Source: Proteobacteria bacterium UBA664 (GTDB taxonomy: Bacteria; Pseudomonadota; Gammaproteobacteria; UBA7966). From it: a stretch of DNA of 9,283 nucleotides. The stretch covers positions 1-9,283 of the forward strand of contig DBNU01000151.1 of assembly GCA_002299125.1 (NCBI GenBank), read 5' to 3'. Numbering within the stretch: the first letter of the stretch is position 1; each line of letters opens with the position of its first letter. Of the stretch, positions 1-6,807 are shown in pieces. Below the pieces are notes generated by a model. That model did no database searches, was not told the DNA's origin, and saw only the letters and a program-made list of their open reading frames with translations. Position numbers and translations under genes: made by a program.

Positions 1-348
1 ATCGAGCGTACCGTCCACGCGCCCACCATCGAGCGCTATCGCAATGAGCTGCGCGCACTCTACCGACTCGGTCTGATGCCGCTGGAACGCTTCGAAGCGC
101 GTCTGGCCCGGCCGCACGATGGTTTCCGCGCGCTCGTGAACGAGGTGCTCCTCGCCGCCGAGACCCGGCTCGTGCCGGTCGGTGTGCTGCTCTACCGGGA
201 TGACATCCTGCCACGGGAGAAGCAGCAACTCATCCGGCGCGGCCTGCTGCCAGCGGGCCTGTTGCAGCAGCGAGTGGAGTCTGCGGACATCGCTCCGGCA
301 GAGCGGGAGCTGCTGCTGCGTGAACTGCGCCTGATGCAACCTGACTGA
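1..348 (+). CDS. Unrecognised protein, C-terminal part (5' end outside window)
   Basis: The reading frame is open from the first base and closes with TGA at 346-348, leaving 115 codons of a gene that begins upstream. I do not recognise the family. The visible part is charged and mostly helical-looking: an Arg/Glu-rich start (IERYRNELRALYRLGLMP), a more hydrophobic middle (VPVGVLLYRDDILP near residues 59-72), and a Leu/Arg/Glu-rich end (RELLLRELRLMQPD). There is no obvious membrane segment, no Cys and no metal-binding motif. Third-position GC bias matches the neighbouring genes, which supports real coding. The gene converges on the hydratase-like gene ending at 487, so its function cannot be inferred from an operon inside this window. 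An ATG at 76 is internal to the frame, and the in-frame sequence before it has the same character, so the true start probably lies outside. Confidence 0.7.
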   Translation: MERTVHAPTIERYRNELRALYRLGLMPLERFEARLARPHDGFRALVNEVLLAAETRLVPVGVLLYRDDILPREKQQLIRRGLLPAGLLQQRVESADIAPAERELLLRELRLMQPD

Positions 349-383
349 GCGCCTGTGAGGCGACCGCCCGTGTCATCGCGCCG

Positions 384-451
384 ACCACACGTCATCCCCG
401 CACAAACCACATCGTCATCCCCGGTACAAACCACACCGTCATCCCTGCCCC
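384..451. repeat. Three imperfect 22-24 bp direct tandem repeats
   Basis: Three consecutive units begin at about 384, 406 and 430. Each starts ACCACA and carries the core GTCATCCCCG (391-400 and 414-423), or GTCATCCCTG in the last copy (438-447). Units one and two end in ACAA. A weaker partial copy of the GTCATC core is at 372-377. The array sits between two convergent genes and has no coding signal. GTCATCCC-type cores are common in dispersed intergenic repeats of proteobacteria; membership of such a family is an inference. Confidence 0.6.
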
Positions 452-480
452 GAGTGTCCTCGCCGGGTGCGAGATGACGG
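436..480. repeat. Inverted repeat, possible stem-loop between convergent genes
   Basis: CCGTCATC at 436-443 is perfectly complementary to GATGACGG at 473-480. Inside, CGAG (451-454) can pair with CTCG (459-462) around TGTC, and CCC/GGG can add pairs with a bulge. The left arm is the core of the third direct repeat, so direct and inverted copies of one motif coexist. The position between gene ends suits a transcript-end structure for both strands, but neither side has a T-tract, so I do not call an intrinsic terminator. Confidence 0.45.
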
Positions 481-486
481 ATCCTC

Positions 487-1392
487 TCAGGGGCTCGCTG
501 GTGGACGCAGGGGACCGGGCACCCGCCTTGCCTCGAATTCGATACGACCGAGCGGTCCGAATTCCGCGACGTAGCGACCGGGCAACATCGGCACGACCCG
601 GCCCAGCGCCCCGGTGAAGAAGATGTGCTCCTGCCGCAGGGGCTCACGTTCGGCATGCAGGGCGTTCAACAGGGCGGCGAGTGCCACCAGCGGCGGGCCT
701 CCCGCATCCTCCACCCGTCCCCAGGCCACCTGCCGACCGGCCAGCGCGAGGTGTGGACGCAGGCTCGCCAGATCCAGCGCCGGATCGCGGATGAGCGGCC
801 CGGTCATGAACTCCCCCCCGCCGGCGTTGATCGCGACGAAGTCCACGAGAGCTGGTGGACGCCCCGAGACGAAACCCAGATCCGGGACCACGACCATGGC
901 CATCCAACCCAGCACCCGGGGCTTGAGTTCCTCGGGACGGACCGGGAAGCGCAGCGGCAGCGACGACAAGCGCGCTGCGAGCCCAAGCTCGACCGCAGGC
1001 CGCTGCCAGACAGCGTGGCGCAGGATGTGTGGTGGTCTGACGAGGTGCCGGGCGTGCCCCAGTCGCGCGAAGGCCGAACCCGTAATGCCGAATTGCTGAC
1101 GCACAACCTGGCTGGTGAAGATCGCACGCCAGCCGCTCAAGGGTTTCTCCCCGCGTGCAAAGGCGCGCTGCACGGCGTAGGCATATCCGGGTCTGGTCAG
1201 TGCCGGTTCAAAGAGCGAGAGCACCGGCCAGGGACGCCGGGCGGCGCGGTCCTCCTGCAGGACCTGACCCCAATCCTCGGGCGCAGCCAGACAGGCAACC
1301 GATGCCAGAGCCAGAACGAGGGCACCCAGGCCATACCATCCGCGCGACCTGATGCGTGAGACGGCGCCCGGCTCAGGCACGCCGGCACGCAT
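487..1392 (-). CDS. Exported 2-keto-4-pentenoate hydratase (MhpD)-fold protein
   Basis: The 301-residue product has an N-terminal signal: Arg residues up to 18, a hydrophobic core at about 21-36, then APEDW. A Cys at 34 (SVAC) leaves a weak lipoprotein reading open. The rest follows the hydratase/fumarylacetoacetase C-terminal fold: AYAVQ (71-75), GWRAIFTS (87-94, like the family's GwKvGlTs), a VVRQQFGI helix start, PDLGF (170-174), a DFVAINAG stretch (184-191), and a PLVALAALLNAL...FFTGAL...FGPLG end (234-282). Cytosolic relatives hydrate 2-hydroxypentadienoate in aromatic catabolism, so an exported version is odd. By eye the usual Lys of GwK is Arg89 and the Glu before PD is Val169, so catalysis is doubtful. 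The start is ATG, 17 bp after the algC stop, so it is probably translated from the same transcript. A GTG at codon 5 is an alternative start. Confidence 0.75.
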   Translation of the reverse strand: MRAGVPEPGAVSRIRSRGWYGLGALVLALASVACLAAPEDWGQVLQEDRAARRPWPVLSLFEPALTRPGYAYAVQRAFARGEKPLSGWRAIFTSQVVRQQFGITGSAFARLGHARHLVRPPHILRHAVWQRPAVELGLAARLSSLPLRFPVRPEELKPRVLGWMAMVVVPDLGFVSGRPPALVDFVAINAGGGEFMTGPLIRDPALDLASLRPHLALAGRQVAWGRVEDAGGPPLVALAALLNALHAEREPLRQEHIFFTGALGRVVPMLPGRYVAEFGPLGRIEFEARRVPGPLRPPASP

Positions 1393-1409
1393 GCCACCCG
1401 CCAGGTGTG

Positions 1410-2789
1410 TCAGAAGGGCAGCTCGGCATCCGGCCGGGCGCCGAGGAGCACGCGCCGGAAGTCTTCCTGGATCCGGATGAGAGCGGCCTCGCTGTCGGCC
1501 TCGAAGCGCAGCACCACCACCGGCGTGGTGTTGGACGCGCGGGCGAGGCCGAAACCATCCGCGTATTCCACACGCATGCCATCGATGGTGATGATCTCCC
1601 GTGGCTCGGTGAAGCTTGCCGTCGCCTGCAATTCCGCGATCAACCGGTGTTGTTCACCCTCGGCCGGCATGCGGATCTGCAATTCCGGTGTGCTGAAGGC
1701 ATCCGGCAGGCCCTCCAGCGTCGCATCGATATCTGTCTGTCGACTCAGGAACTCGAGCAGGCGAGCCCCCGCGTAGAGGCCGTCGTCGAAGCCATACCAG
1801 CGCTCCTTGAAGAAGACATGGCCGCTCATCTCGCCCGCTAGGAGTGCGCCCGTCTCACGCATCTTCGCCTTGATGAGCGAGTGCCCGGTCTTCCACAAGG
1901 TGGGTCTTCCCCCCCGCTCCCGGATCCAGGAGAACAGATTGCGCGTGCACTTGACGTCGAAAATGATCTCGGCACCCGGATTGCGGCTCAGGACATCGTC
2001 CGCGAAGAGCATGAGCTGGCGATCCGGATAGATGATTTGTCCACCGCGAGTCACCACACCCAGACGATCACCGTCACCGTCGAAGGCCAGGCCGAGTTCA
2101 TCGTCGCTCGCGGCGAGGTGGCGGATGAGGTCCTGCAGATTCTTCGGCTGCGAAGGATCAGGATGATGGTTGGGGAAGGTGCCATCCACCTCACAGAACA
2201 GAGGCGTGACCCGGCAACCCAAGCGTTCGTAGAGGCGCGGTGCAAAGGCCCCCGGCACACCATTGCCCGCATCGACCGCGATCCGCATGGGCCGCGCCAG
2301 TTGTACGTCCGCGGCGATGCGCTCGATGTAGTCGTCGGCGATGTCGCGTTCGACGAGCGCCCCCTCACCCACGAGGAGATCGTCCGTCTCAATGCGGCGG
2401 CGCAGGGCCTGGATGAGATCGCCCGCGAGTGTCTCGCCAGCCACCACCATCTTGAGCCCATTGTACTCTGGCGGATTGTGACTGCCGGTGACCATTACGC
2501 CCGAGCCGGTGCCGAGGTGCGCGGCAGCGAAGTACACCATGGGCGTGGCGACCAGGCCCACATCGATGACATCCGTACCGGTGGCGCGGATCCCGCGGAT
2601 GAGCGCGGCGGCGAGCGCAGGACCGGACAGGCGCCCGTCGCGACCGACCACCACGGCCCGCCCCGTGCGCTCGCGGGCGAGACTGCCGATGGCGCGACCG
2701 ATGGCCTCGACCACCGGCTCAGTCAGCGTACGATCAACGACGCCGCGGATATCGTAGGCCTTGAAGATCTCGTGAGGCACGCTCTGCAC
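1410..2789 (-). CDS. algC: Phosphomannomutase/phosphoglucomutase (AlgC type)
   Basis: This is an alpha-D-phosphohexomutase interconverting mannose or glucose 6-phosphate and 1-phosphate in the cytoplasm. It feeds GDP-mannose and UDP-glucose for surface polysaccharides and, by inference, the OpgH donor. From the GTG at 2789 the product is 459 residues, close to Pseudomonas AlgC (463). Four signatures are visible: the phosphoserine loop TGSHNPP (Ser103), the Mg site DGDGDR (237-242), the sugar loop GEMSGHVFF (from 319) and the phosphate-binding RASNTTP (417-423). The opening HEIFKAYDIRG matches the family N-terminus. The frame stays open to an ATG at 2918, but the extra 43 residues are Ala/Pro/Arg-rich, have no family counterpart and lack a close Shine-Dalgarno, whereas GTG 2789 has GGGAGA six bases upstream. 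Identity is very secure; the start is likely. Confidence 0.93.
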   Translation of the reverse strand: MQSVPHEIFKAYDIRGVVDRTLTEPVVEAIGRAIGSLARERTGRAVVVGRDGRLSGPALAAALIRGIRATGTDVIDVGLVATPMVYFAAAHLGTGSGVMVTGSHNPPEYNGLKMVVAGETLAGDLIQALRRRIETDDLLVGEGALVERDIADDYIERIAADVQLARPMRIAVDAGNGVPGAFAPRLYERLGCRVTPLFCEVDGTFPNHHPDPSQPKNLQDLIRHLAASDDELGLAFDGDGDRLGVVTRGGQIIYPDRQLMLFADDVLSRNPGAEIIFDVKCTRNLFSWIRERGGRPTLWKTGHSLIKAKMRETGALLAGEMSGHVFFKERWYGFDDGLYAGARLLEFLSRQTDIDATLEGLPDAFSTPELQIRMPAEGEQHRLIAELQATASFTEPREIITIDGMRVEYADGFGLARASNTTPVVVLRFEADSEAALIRIQEDFRRVLLGARPDAELPF

Positions 2790-2795
2790 GGGGAC

Positions 2796-2801
2796 TCTCC
2801 C
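2796..2801 (-). promoter_or_regulatory. Ribosome binding site deciding the algC start
   Basis: On the minus strand GGGAGA lies six bases before the GTG at 2789-2787. It supports GTG initiation over the upstream ATG at 2918, whose nearest purine-rich match is about 14 bases away. GGG and the following CCC could form a small hairpin over the site, but it is short. Confidence 0.5.
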
Positions 2802-2935
2802 GAAGGGATGGCTGACGGGGGCGCGCACAGCAGGCTTCGCTGCGCGCGGCGCACGGTAGCCGATCACGGCGGGAGGTGCCAAGTCGCGACGAGCAGTCGG
2901 AGCAACGATCCGTTGCATCGCGCCCAGCCTGCACC

Positions 2936-3193
2936 TCAGCCCGGAACACCACCCTTGCGGATGAGGAATTCCAGCTCCGCATCACCCGACCAGCCGAGCA
3001 ACTCGTGCCCGGTCTTCGCGCAGTAGGCACGCAGATCGACGACTGCCATCGGATCCGTGGCCAGCACCCGGAGCACCTCGCCGGTGGCGAGTGCTCGCAG
3101 CGCCAGCTTGGTCTTCAGCACCGGCATCGGACAATCGAAGCCGCGTACGTCGAGTGTGATGCTCACCCGGAGTGACTCGGTCGATTCCTGCAT
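2936..3193 (-). CDS. tusA: TusA/SirA-family sulfur carrier protein
   Basis: An 85-residue protein with the full TusA signature: DVRGFDCPMPVLKTKLAL (15-32), holding the CPxP motif with Cys21, then GEVLRVLATDPMAVVDL and a second Cys58 in YCAKTGHELL. In the family the CPxP Cys carries a persulfide from a cysteine desulfurase or rhodanese and passes it on, for tRNA 2-thiouridine (TusBCDE), molybdenum cofactor work or, in sulfur oxidisers, sulfur trafficking. No dsr, tusBCD or rhodanese gene is visible nearby, so the partner is unknown. The ATG has GAGG four bases upstream. The stop is 146 bp before the chosen algC start on the same strand, so co-transcription is plausible. The symbol follows the family; assignment to tRNA thiolation rather than another TusA role is not shown. 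Confidence 0.9.
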   Translation of the reverse strand: MQESTESLRVSITLDVRGFDCPMPVLKTKLALRALATGEVLRVLATDPMAVVDLRAYCAKTGHELLGWSGDAELEFLIRKGGVPG

Positions 3194-3256
3194 AATGCCT
3201 CATGGCCCTTGGCCCATCGACGGCGCAACAGGCAGCGCGTCCCGGGATTCGATTCG

Positions 3257-4201
3257 ATGTCCCTCATCCTCGACAGCATACTGCCGCTTTTCATCATAAT
3301 CGCCTGCGGCTGGACGGCCATCCGCACGCGCTTCCTCGATGTGACCGTCACCCACGCGCTGGTCGCCTACGTTTTCTACGTGGCCACGCCCGCCCTGCTC
3401 ATCCGCGCCCTGGCCCACACCGAGTTGCCGGCCGAGCCGCCGTTCGCGCTCTGGTTGTCGTACTTCCTGCCCGCCGTGACGATGCTCGCGCTCGGCACCA
3501 TCATCAGCCGGGGCCTGTATTCCCGGCCGCTGCCGGACGCCATCGTCGCGGGCTTTGCCAGCGCCTTCTCCAACGGCGTGCTCATCGGTGCTCCCGTCAT
3601 CCTCGGCAGCTACGGCGAAGCGGCGGCACTGCCCTACTTCCTGATCATCGCCCTGCACAGCCCGCTGCTGTTCCCGCTCGGCACCCTGGCAATGGAGTTC
3701 AGTCGCGGCCATACAGGCGGCGCGGGGCTGGCGCTCAGGGAAGGTCTGCAACAGTGTCTGCGCAACCCCATCATCATCTCGCTGGCGGTGGGTCTGGCGC
3801 TGAACCTCTCCGGCATGGCACCAGCGGGTCCACCGGGCCGGGCGCTGGAACTGCTGGCCGAATCTGCCGCACCCTGTGCCCTGTTCGCGACCGGGGCCCA
3901 GCTCGCGCAGTATCACGTATCGCGTGCGGTGTCCGAATCGCTGTGCGTGACGGCGCTGAAGCTCATCGTCATGCCACTCTGTGTCGCCTTCCTCGGCGGC
4001 CGGGTCTTCATGCTGCCGCCGGAATGGCTGGCCGTGGCCTGCACCGTCGCGGCATTGCCGAGTGGCGTCAACGCCTATCTGCTGGGCAATCGCTACCATC
4101 AGGGCATCGAAGTGGCGACCACTTCGATCGTGCTCTCCACCCTGTTCTCAGTGCTCACGCTCCCGCTCTGGCTGTGGTGGTTCGGGCGCGCCACCGCTTG
4201 A
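3257..4201 (+). CDS. AEC-family permease (auxin efflux carrier type)
   Basis: A 314-residue hydrophobic protein with roughly eight to ten membrane segments, from SLILDSILPLFIIIACGW at the N-terminus to VLSTLFSVLTLPLWLWW at the C-terminus. Family features are FSNGVLIGAPV (about 104-114), ALFATGAQLA (208-217) and LPSGVNAYLLGNRY (267-280), close to the conserved Pro-Gly-Asn helix break of bacterial AEC carriers such as malonate or other organic-acid exporters. The substrate cannot be read from sequence. I chose ATG 3257 because it starts just before the first membrane helix; an in-frame TTG at 3209 would add 16 Arg-rich residues with no family match. The Shine-Dalgarno is weak. The gene diverges from tusA with a 63 bp gap, and its last 54 bp overlap the opgH tail on the opposite strand. 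Confidence 0.87.
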   Translation: MSLILDSILPLFIIIACGWTAIRTRFLDVTVTHALVAYVFYVATPALLIRALAHTELPAEPPFALWLSYFLPAVTMLALGTIISRGLYSRPLPDAIVAGFASAFSNGVLIGAPVILGSYGEAAALPYFLIIALHSPLLFPLGTLAMEFSRGHTGGAGLALREGLQQCLRNPIIISLAVGLALNLSGMAPAGPPGRALELLAESAAPCALFATGAQLAQYHVSRAVSESLCVTALKLIVMPLCVAFLGGRVFMLPPEWLAVACTVAALPSGVNAYLLGNRYHQGIEVATTSIVLSTLFSVLTLPLWLWWFGRATA

Positions 4202-6286
4202 CGGACGCGCGCTGGCCCGAACACGCTCGAGCCACAACGAAGGACCCTCGCGACGGGACAGGAAGAAGCGGCAGTCGGCGCGGTTGATGGCCGCCGCGGG
4301 TCCCTCCTCCTCCAGGGCAAGCAGGACACCCTCCAACCGATGCCGCTCGCGTCGCGTGAGCGGGGCCGCGATGGGCGTGAGTGCCAGATGCAGGCTGGTG
4401 GCGCGTGGATCGGCGAGCACGCGCCGGAAGCCCGCCTCGCTGACCACCGGCCCACTGGCCAACGCCGAGTCCAGGTAGCGCAGGCAACGCGGCCGATCGC
4501 TCTCTTCCGGAGCGCGGAACAGTCCCCGACGGGCCATCCACGTCCCGAGATCCACCCGACTCGTGAGCATGGAGAAGGGCACGGCGAGCAGCAGACCCGC
4601 CAGCACGGGGGTGAACCACCAGAAGAAGTGGGGCACATACCACCAGGCCCACAGCCCGACCGCAGCACCCAGGAACGACTGACCGAGGTGCGCACCGACC
4701 GCTTCAGCGAAACGCGTGGCGTGGTCGTCGCGCTGCTGGGCAGGCCAGCCCACATTGCGGCGCGCGAGCGTCGCAAACACGAACTTCGACTGGAACAGCA
4801 TCATCACCGGGGCCAGCAGCACTGCGAAGAGGATCTCGATCAGGACCGAGCCAGCAGCCCCGAGCAGGCCGCCATGTCCACGACGCGCCCGGCCGTCCAG
4901 CAGCAACAGCAGCAAGGCAAGGAGCTTCGGCAGGAACAGCATCGCGAGGGTGGCCAACATCACACTGGTGAGCTCGAAGGTGTAGGTGTCCGGCCAGATG
5001 GGCACGGTCGTATCACCGAAGAAGTACACCGGCACGGCACGACTCTGGACCCAGGCCTCGACCGCCGTGAGCGCGAGGAACAGCAGCCAGAGGGGTGACG
5101 CCACGTAGGACATCACGCCCATCGCCAGATGGACCCGCGAGGACAACCTGAGCCCGTGCGCACCGACGATGCGAGCATGTTGCAGATTGCCCTGACACCA
5201 GCGTCGGTCGCGCTTCGCGTAGTCGATGAGGGTGGGCGGGATCTCTTCGTAGCTGCCATCGAGATCCCACGCGAGTACGACCGACCAGCCCTTGCGGGCA
5301 AGCAGGGCGGCCTCCACGAAATCATGCGAGAGGATCTCGCCACCGAAGGGCTCACGGCCTGGCAACCGGGGCAGCCCGCAGCAGGCGGCAAAGGCCTGCG
5401 TGCGCAGGATCGCGTTGTGGCCCCAGAAGTTGCTCTCGCCCCGCTGCCAGAAGGCAAGCCCCGCACAATACATGCGCCCGTACAGAGCGCCCGAGAACTG
5501 CAGCACGCGGGCGAACAGCGAGGCCCGGTTCACCGAAACCGGGGGCACCTGGATGAGCCCCAGCCGCGGCTCTGCCTCCATCCGGGCCAGCAGTTCGACC
5601 AGTGTGCTGCCGGACATTACGCTGTCTGCGTCGAGAATGACGAAATAGGGATAGCCGGCACCACAGCGCCGCACGAACTCGGCGAGGTTGCCGCTCTTGC
5701 GCTCGGTATTCTCCGGGCGATTGCGATAGAAGATGCGCCCGTGGGCCTGCAAGCGCGTACACAGCGCATACCAGGCGGATTCCTCGTCCATCCACAGATC
5801 GGGGTCGCGGGTATCGCTCAGCACGTGGAAGTCGAAGCGCGCCGCCTCGCCCGTGTCCTCGAGGTCGCGCCAGATGGCCTCGATGCCGGCGAAGATGCGT
5901 CGCGGATCTTCGTTGTAGATCGGCATCACAAGCGCCACGCGGGCTGTGCTGCTGGCAGGCAGCGCGGTGCGCCGGGCACGTCGGCCCAGGGCCAGCATGA
6001 CGAAGAAGCCAGCCACCGCCGTCCAGAAGGCAAGCGCGATCCAGCCCGACAGCAGGGCGTAGAGCAGGAGCAGCGAGAGCTCCAGCGGGGTGATGCCATC
6101 TGCCCGCACGGCACCGGCCAGGAGACTCACCGTGAACGCCACGGTGGCGAACACCAGGAGGGCATGCGCGATGCGGCGGGCAGGAGACGGTGGTTCTGGG
6201 CTCTGCGTCCCGCTGTGATCGGTTGCCGCCGGGGCGTCCGTCCTCTGGACACGCTCGCGAACCGACTGGGTATTGGGTGCGCGCAT
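4148..6286 (-). CDS. opgH: Glucans biosynthesis glucosyltransferase H
   Basis: An inner-membrane GT2 glucosyltransferase that polymerises UDP-glucose into the linear beta-1,2-glucan backbone of osmoregulated periplasmic glucans. The product is 712 residues: a short cytoplasmic N-terminus (about 1-37), membrane segments near 39-60 and 67-100, the catalytic domain starting ALVMPIYNEDP (118-128), DAD (219-221), a WGHNAILR stretch (288-295), SHDF with Asp322, the acceptor motif RDRRWCQGN (359-367), then further membrane segments at about 387-415, 440-462, 478-498 and 538-572 and a soluble tail. ATG 6286 is preceded by GGATAAGG and lies 5 bp after the upstream gene's stop. The frame is open to a GTG at 6520, but that stretch overlaps the upstream gene and reads as Ala/Arg-rich noise. 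The enterobacterial protein is about 847 residues; the difference is mostly at the N-terminus. Confidence 0.94.
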   Translation of the reverse strand: MRAPNTQSVRERVQRTDAPAATDHSGTQSPEPPSPARRIAHALLVFATVAFTVSLLAGAVRADGITPLELSLLLLYALLSGWIALAFWTAVAGFFVMLALGRRARRTALPASSTARVALVMPIYNEDPRRIFAGIEAIWRDLEDTGEAARFDFHVLSDTRDPDLWMDEESAWYALCTRLQAHGRIFYRNRPENTERKSGNLAEFVRRCGAGYPYFVILDADSVMSGSTLVELLARMEAEPRLGLIQVPPVSVNRASLFARVLQFSGALYGRMYCAGLAFWQRGESNFWGHNAILRTQAFAACCGLPRLPGREPFGGEILSHDFVEAALLARKGWSVVLAWDLDGSYEEIPPTLIDYAKRDRRWCQGNLQHARIVGAHGLRLSSRVHLAMGVMSYVASPLWLLFLALTAVEAWVQSRAVPVYFFGDTTVPIWPDTYTFELTSVMLATLAMLFLPKLLALLLLLLDGRARRGHGGLLGAAGSVLIEILFAVLLAPVMMLFQSKFVFATLARRNVGWPAQQRDDHATRFAEAVGAHLGQSFLGAAVGLWAWWYVPHFFWWFTPVLAGLLLAVPFSMLTSRVDLGTWMARRGLFRAPEESDRPRCLRYLDSALASGPVVSEAGFRRVLADPRATSLHLALTPIAAPLTRRERHRLEGVLLALEEEGPAAAINRADCRFFLSRREGPSLWLERVRASARPSSGGAPEPPQPEREREH

Positions 6287-6291
6287 GTGCC

Positions 6292-6807
6292 TTATCCGCG
6301 CCGGATCCAGCGGCGCAGCAGCCAGGCCAGCGGCCGGAAGCGGCGCAGACGCAACTCGGCGGTCGGCATCGCGAGCGGTGCCGCCGCAGGCAGGGGCCGT
6401 GGTGCCGCGGCCAGCAGGCGTTCGCAGATCCCGGGCGGCGGCGGCGACAACAAGGCCTGAGGCCAGTCGGGCAAGGCCCCGTGAACAAGAGCCGCCCGTA
6501 GCGGCATGAGATCCGAGCACTCGGCACCGGCCATGGCGCGTGCGATCCAGTCATCGATGAAGGCGAAGGTCTCGCGCACGGCGTGCTCAGCAAGCGCAAG
6601 CCCTGAGGGCCGGTCGCGCTCCACTTGCGACTGCAGACGGCGCAACACCCGCTGGACCAGACGCTGGCGCAGGTCTTCCGTCTGCACACCGAGGTCCAAG
6701 AACAGCCGGTCAATCTGCGGTGTGACCGCGCGTACCTCAGCGCTCAGGTGAAGCCCCGCAGGCCAGAAACCCTGCGCCACAGATCTGCGCGTCAGCTCCT
6801 CGTCCAC
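6292..6807 (-). CDS. Unrecognised protein encoded between opgG and opgH
   Basis: About 171 residues from a GTG at 6807, or 162 from a GTG at 6780; neither has a strong Shine-Dalgarno, and translational coupling to opgG is likely. From 6807 the gene overlaps the opgG end by 16 bp, and its TAA is 5 bp before opgH, so it is packed like an operon member. Codon choice (CTG, CGC, GCC, GAG) resembles the neighbours. The N-terminal two thirds look helical and charged (AEVRAVTPQIDRLFLDLG, RQRLVQRVLRRLQSQVERD, ETFAFIDDWIARAMA), followed by a Pro/Ala-rich stretch and a very basic, Trp-containing C-terminus (RLRRFRPLAWLLRRWIRRG) that could lie on the membrane. There is no signal peptide or clear transmembrane helix, so it is probably cytoplasmic. 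I do not recognise a family. A role in regulating or assembling OpgH is an inference from position only. Confidence 0.7.
   Translation of the reverse strand: MDEELTRRSVAQGFWPAGLHLSAEVRAVTPQIDRLFLDLGVQTEDLRQRLVQRVLRRLQSQVERDRPSGLALAEHAVRETFAFIDDWIARAMAGAECSDLMPLRAALVHGALPDWPQALLSPPPPGICERLLAAAPRPLPAAAPLAMPTAELRLRRFRPLAWLLRRWIRRG

Noticed and set aside
371..480. Short CRISPR array
   Set aside because: The repeats abut with no unique spacers, units differ in length and sequence, and there are no cas genes.
1881..3026. Long plus-strand open frame (381 codons) opposite algC
   Set aside because: It is the complement of a gene with complete, well-conserved AlgC motifs. Its product is a His/Arg/Glu-rich mix with no family features, as expected for antisense frames in GC-rich DNA.
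3168..3196. Plus-strand promoter for the AEC permease using CATAAT at 3191-3196
   Set aside because: The -10 resembles consensus but no acceptable -35 lies 16-18 bases upstream, and it overlaps the tusA start codon.
3200..4099. Minus-strand open frame of 299 codons opposite the AEC permease
   Set aside because: The Gln/Glu/Arg-rich product is the typical reverse reading of membrane helices; the plus-strand frame has clear AEC motifs.
5129..6460. Plus-strand open frame of 443 codons opposite opgH
   Set aside because: Antisense to the OpgH catalytic domain; composition is His/Gln/Arg-rich with no recognisable domain and no ribosome site.
6287..6520. Upstream extension of opgH to a GTG at 6520
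   Set aside because: The added 78 residues are Ala/Arg/Gly-rich, overlap the preceding gene, and ATG 6286 has a good ribosome site.
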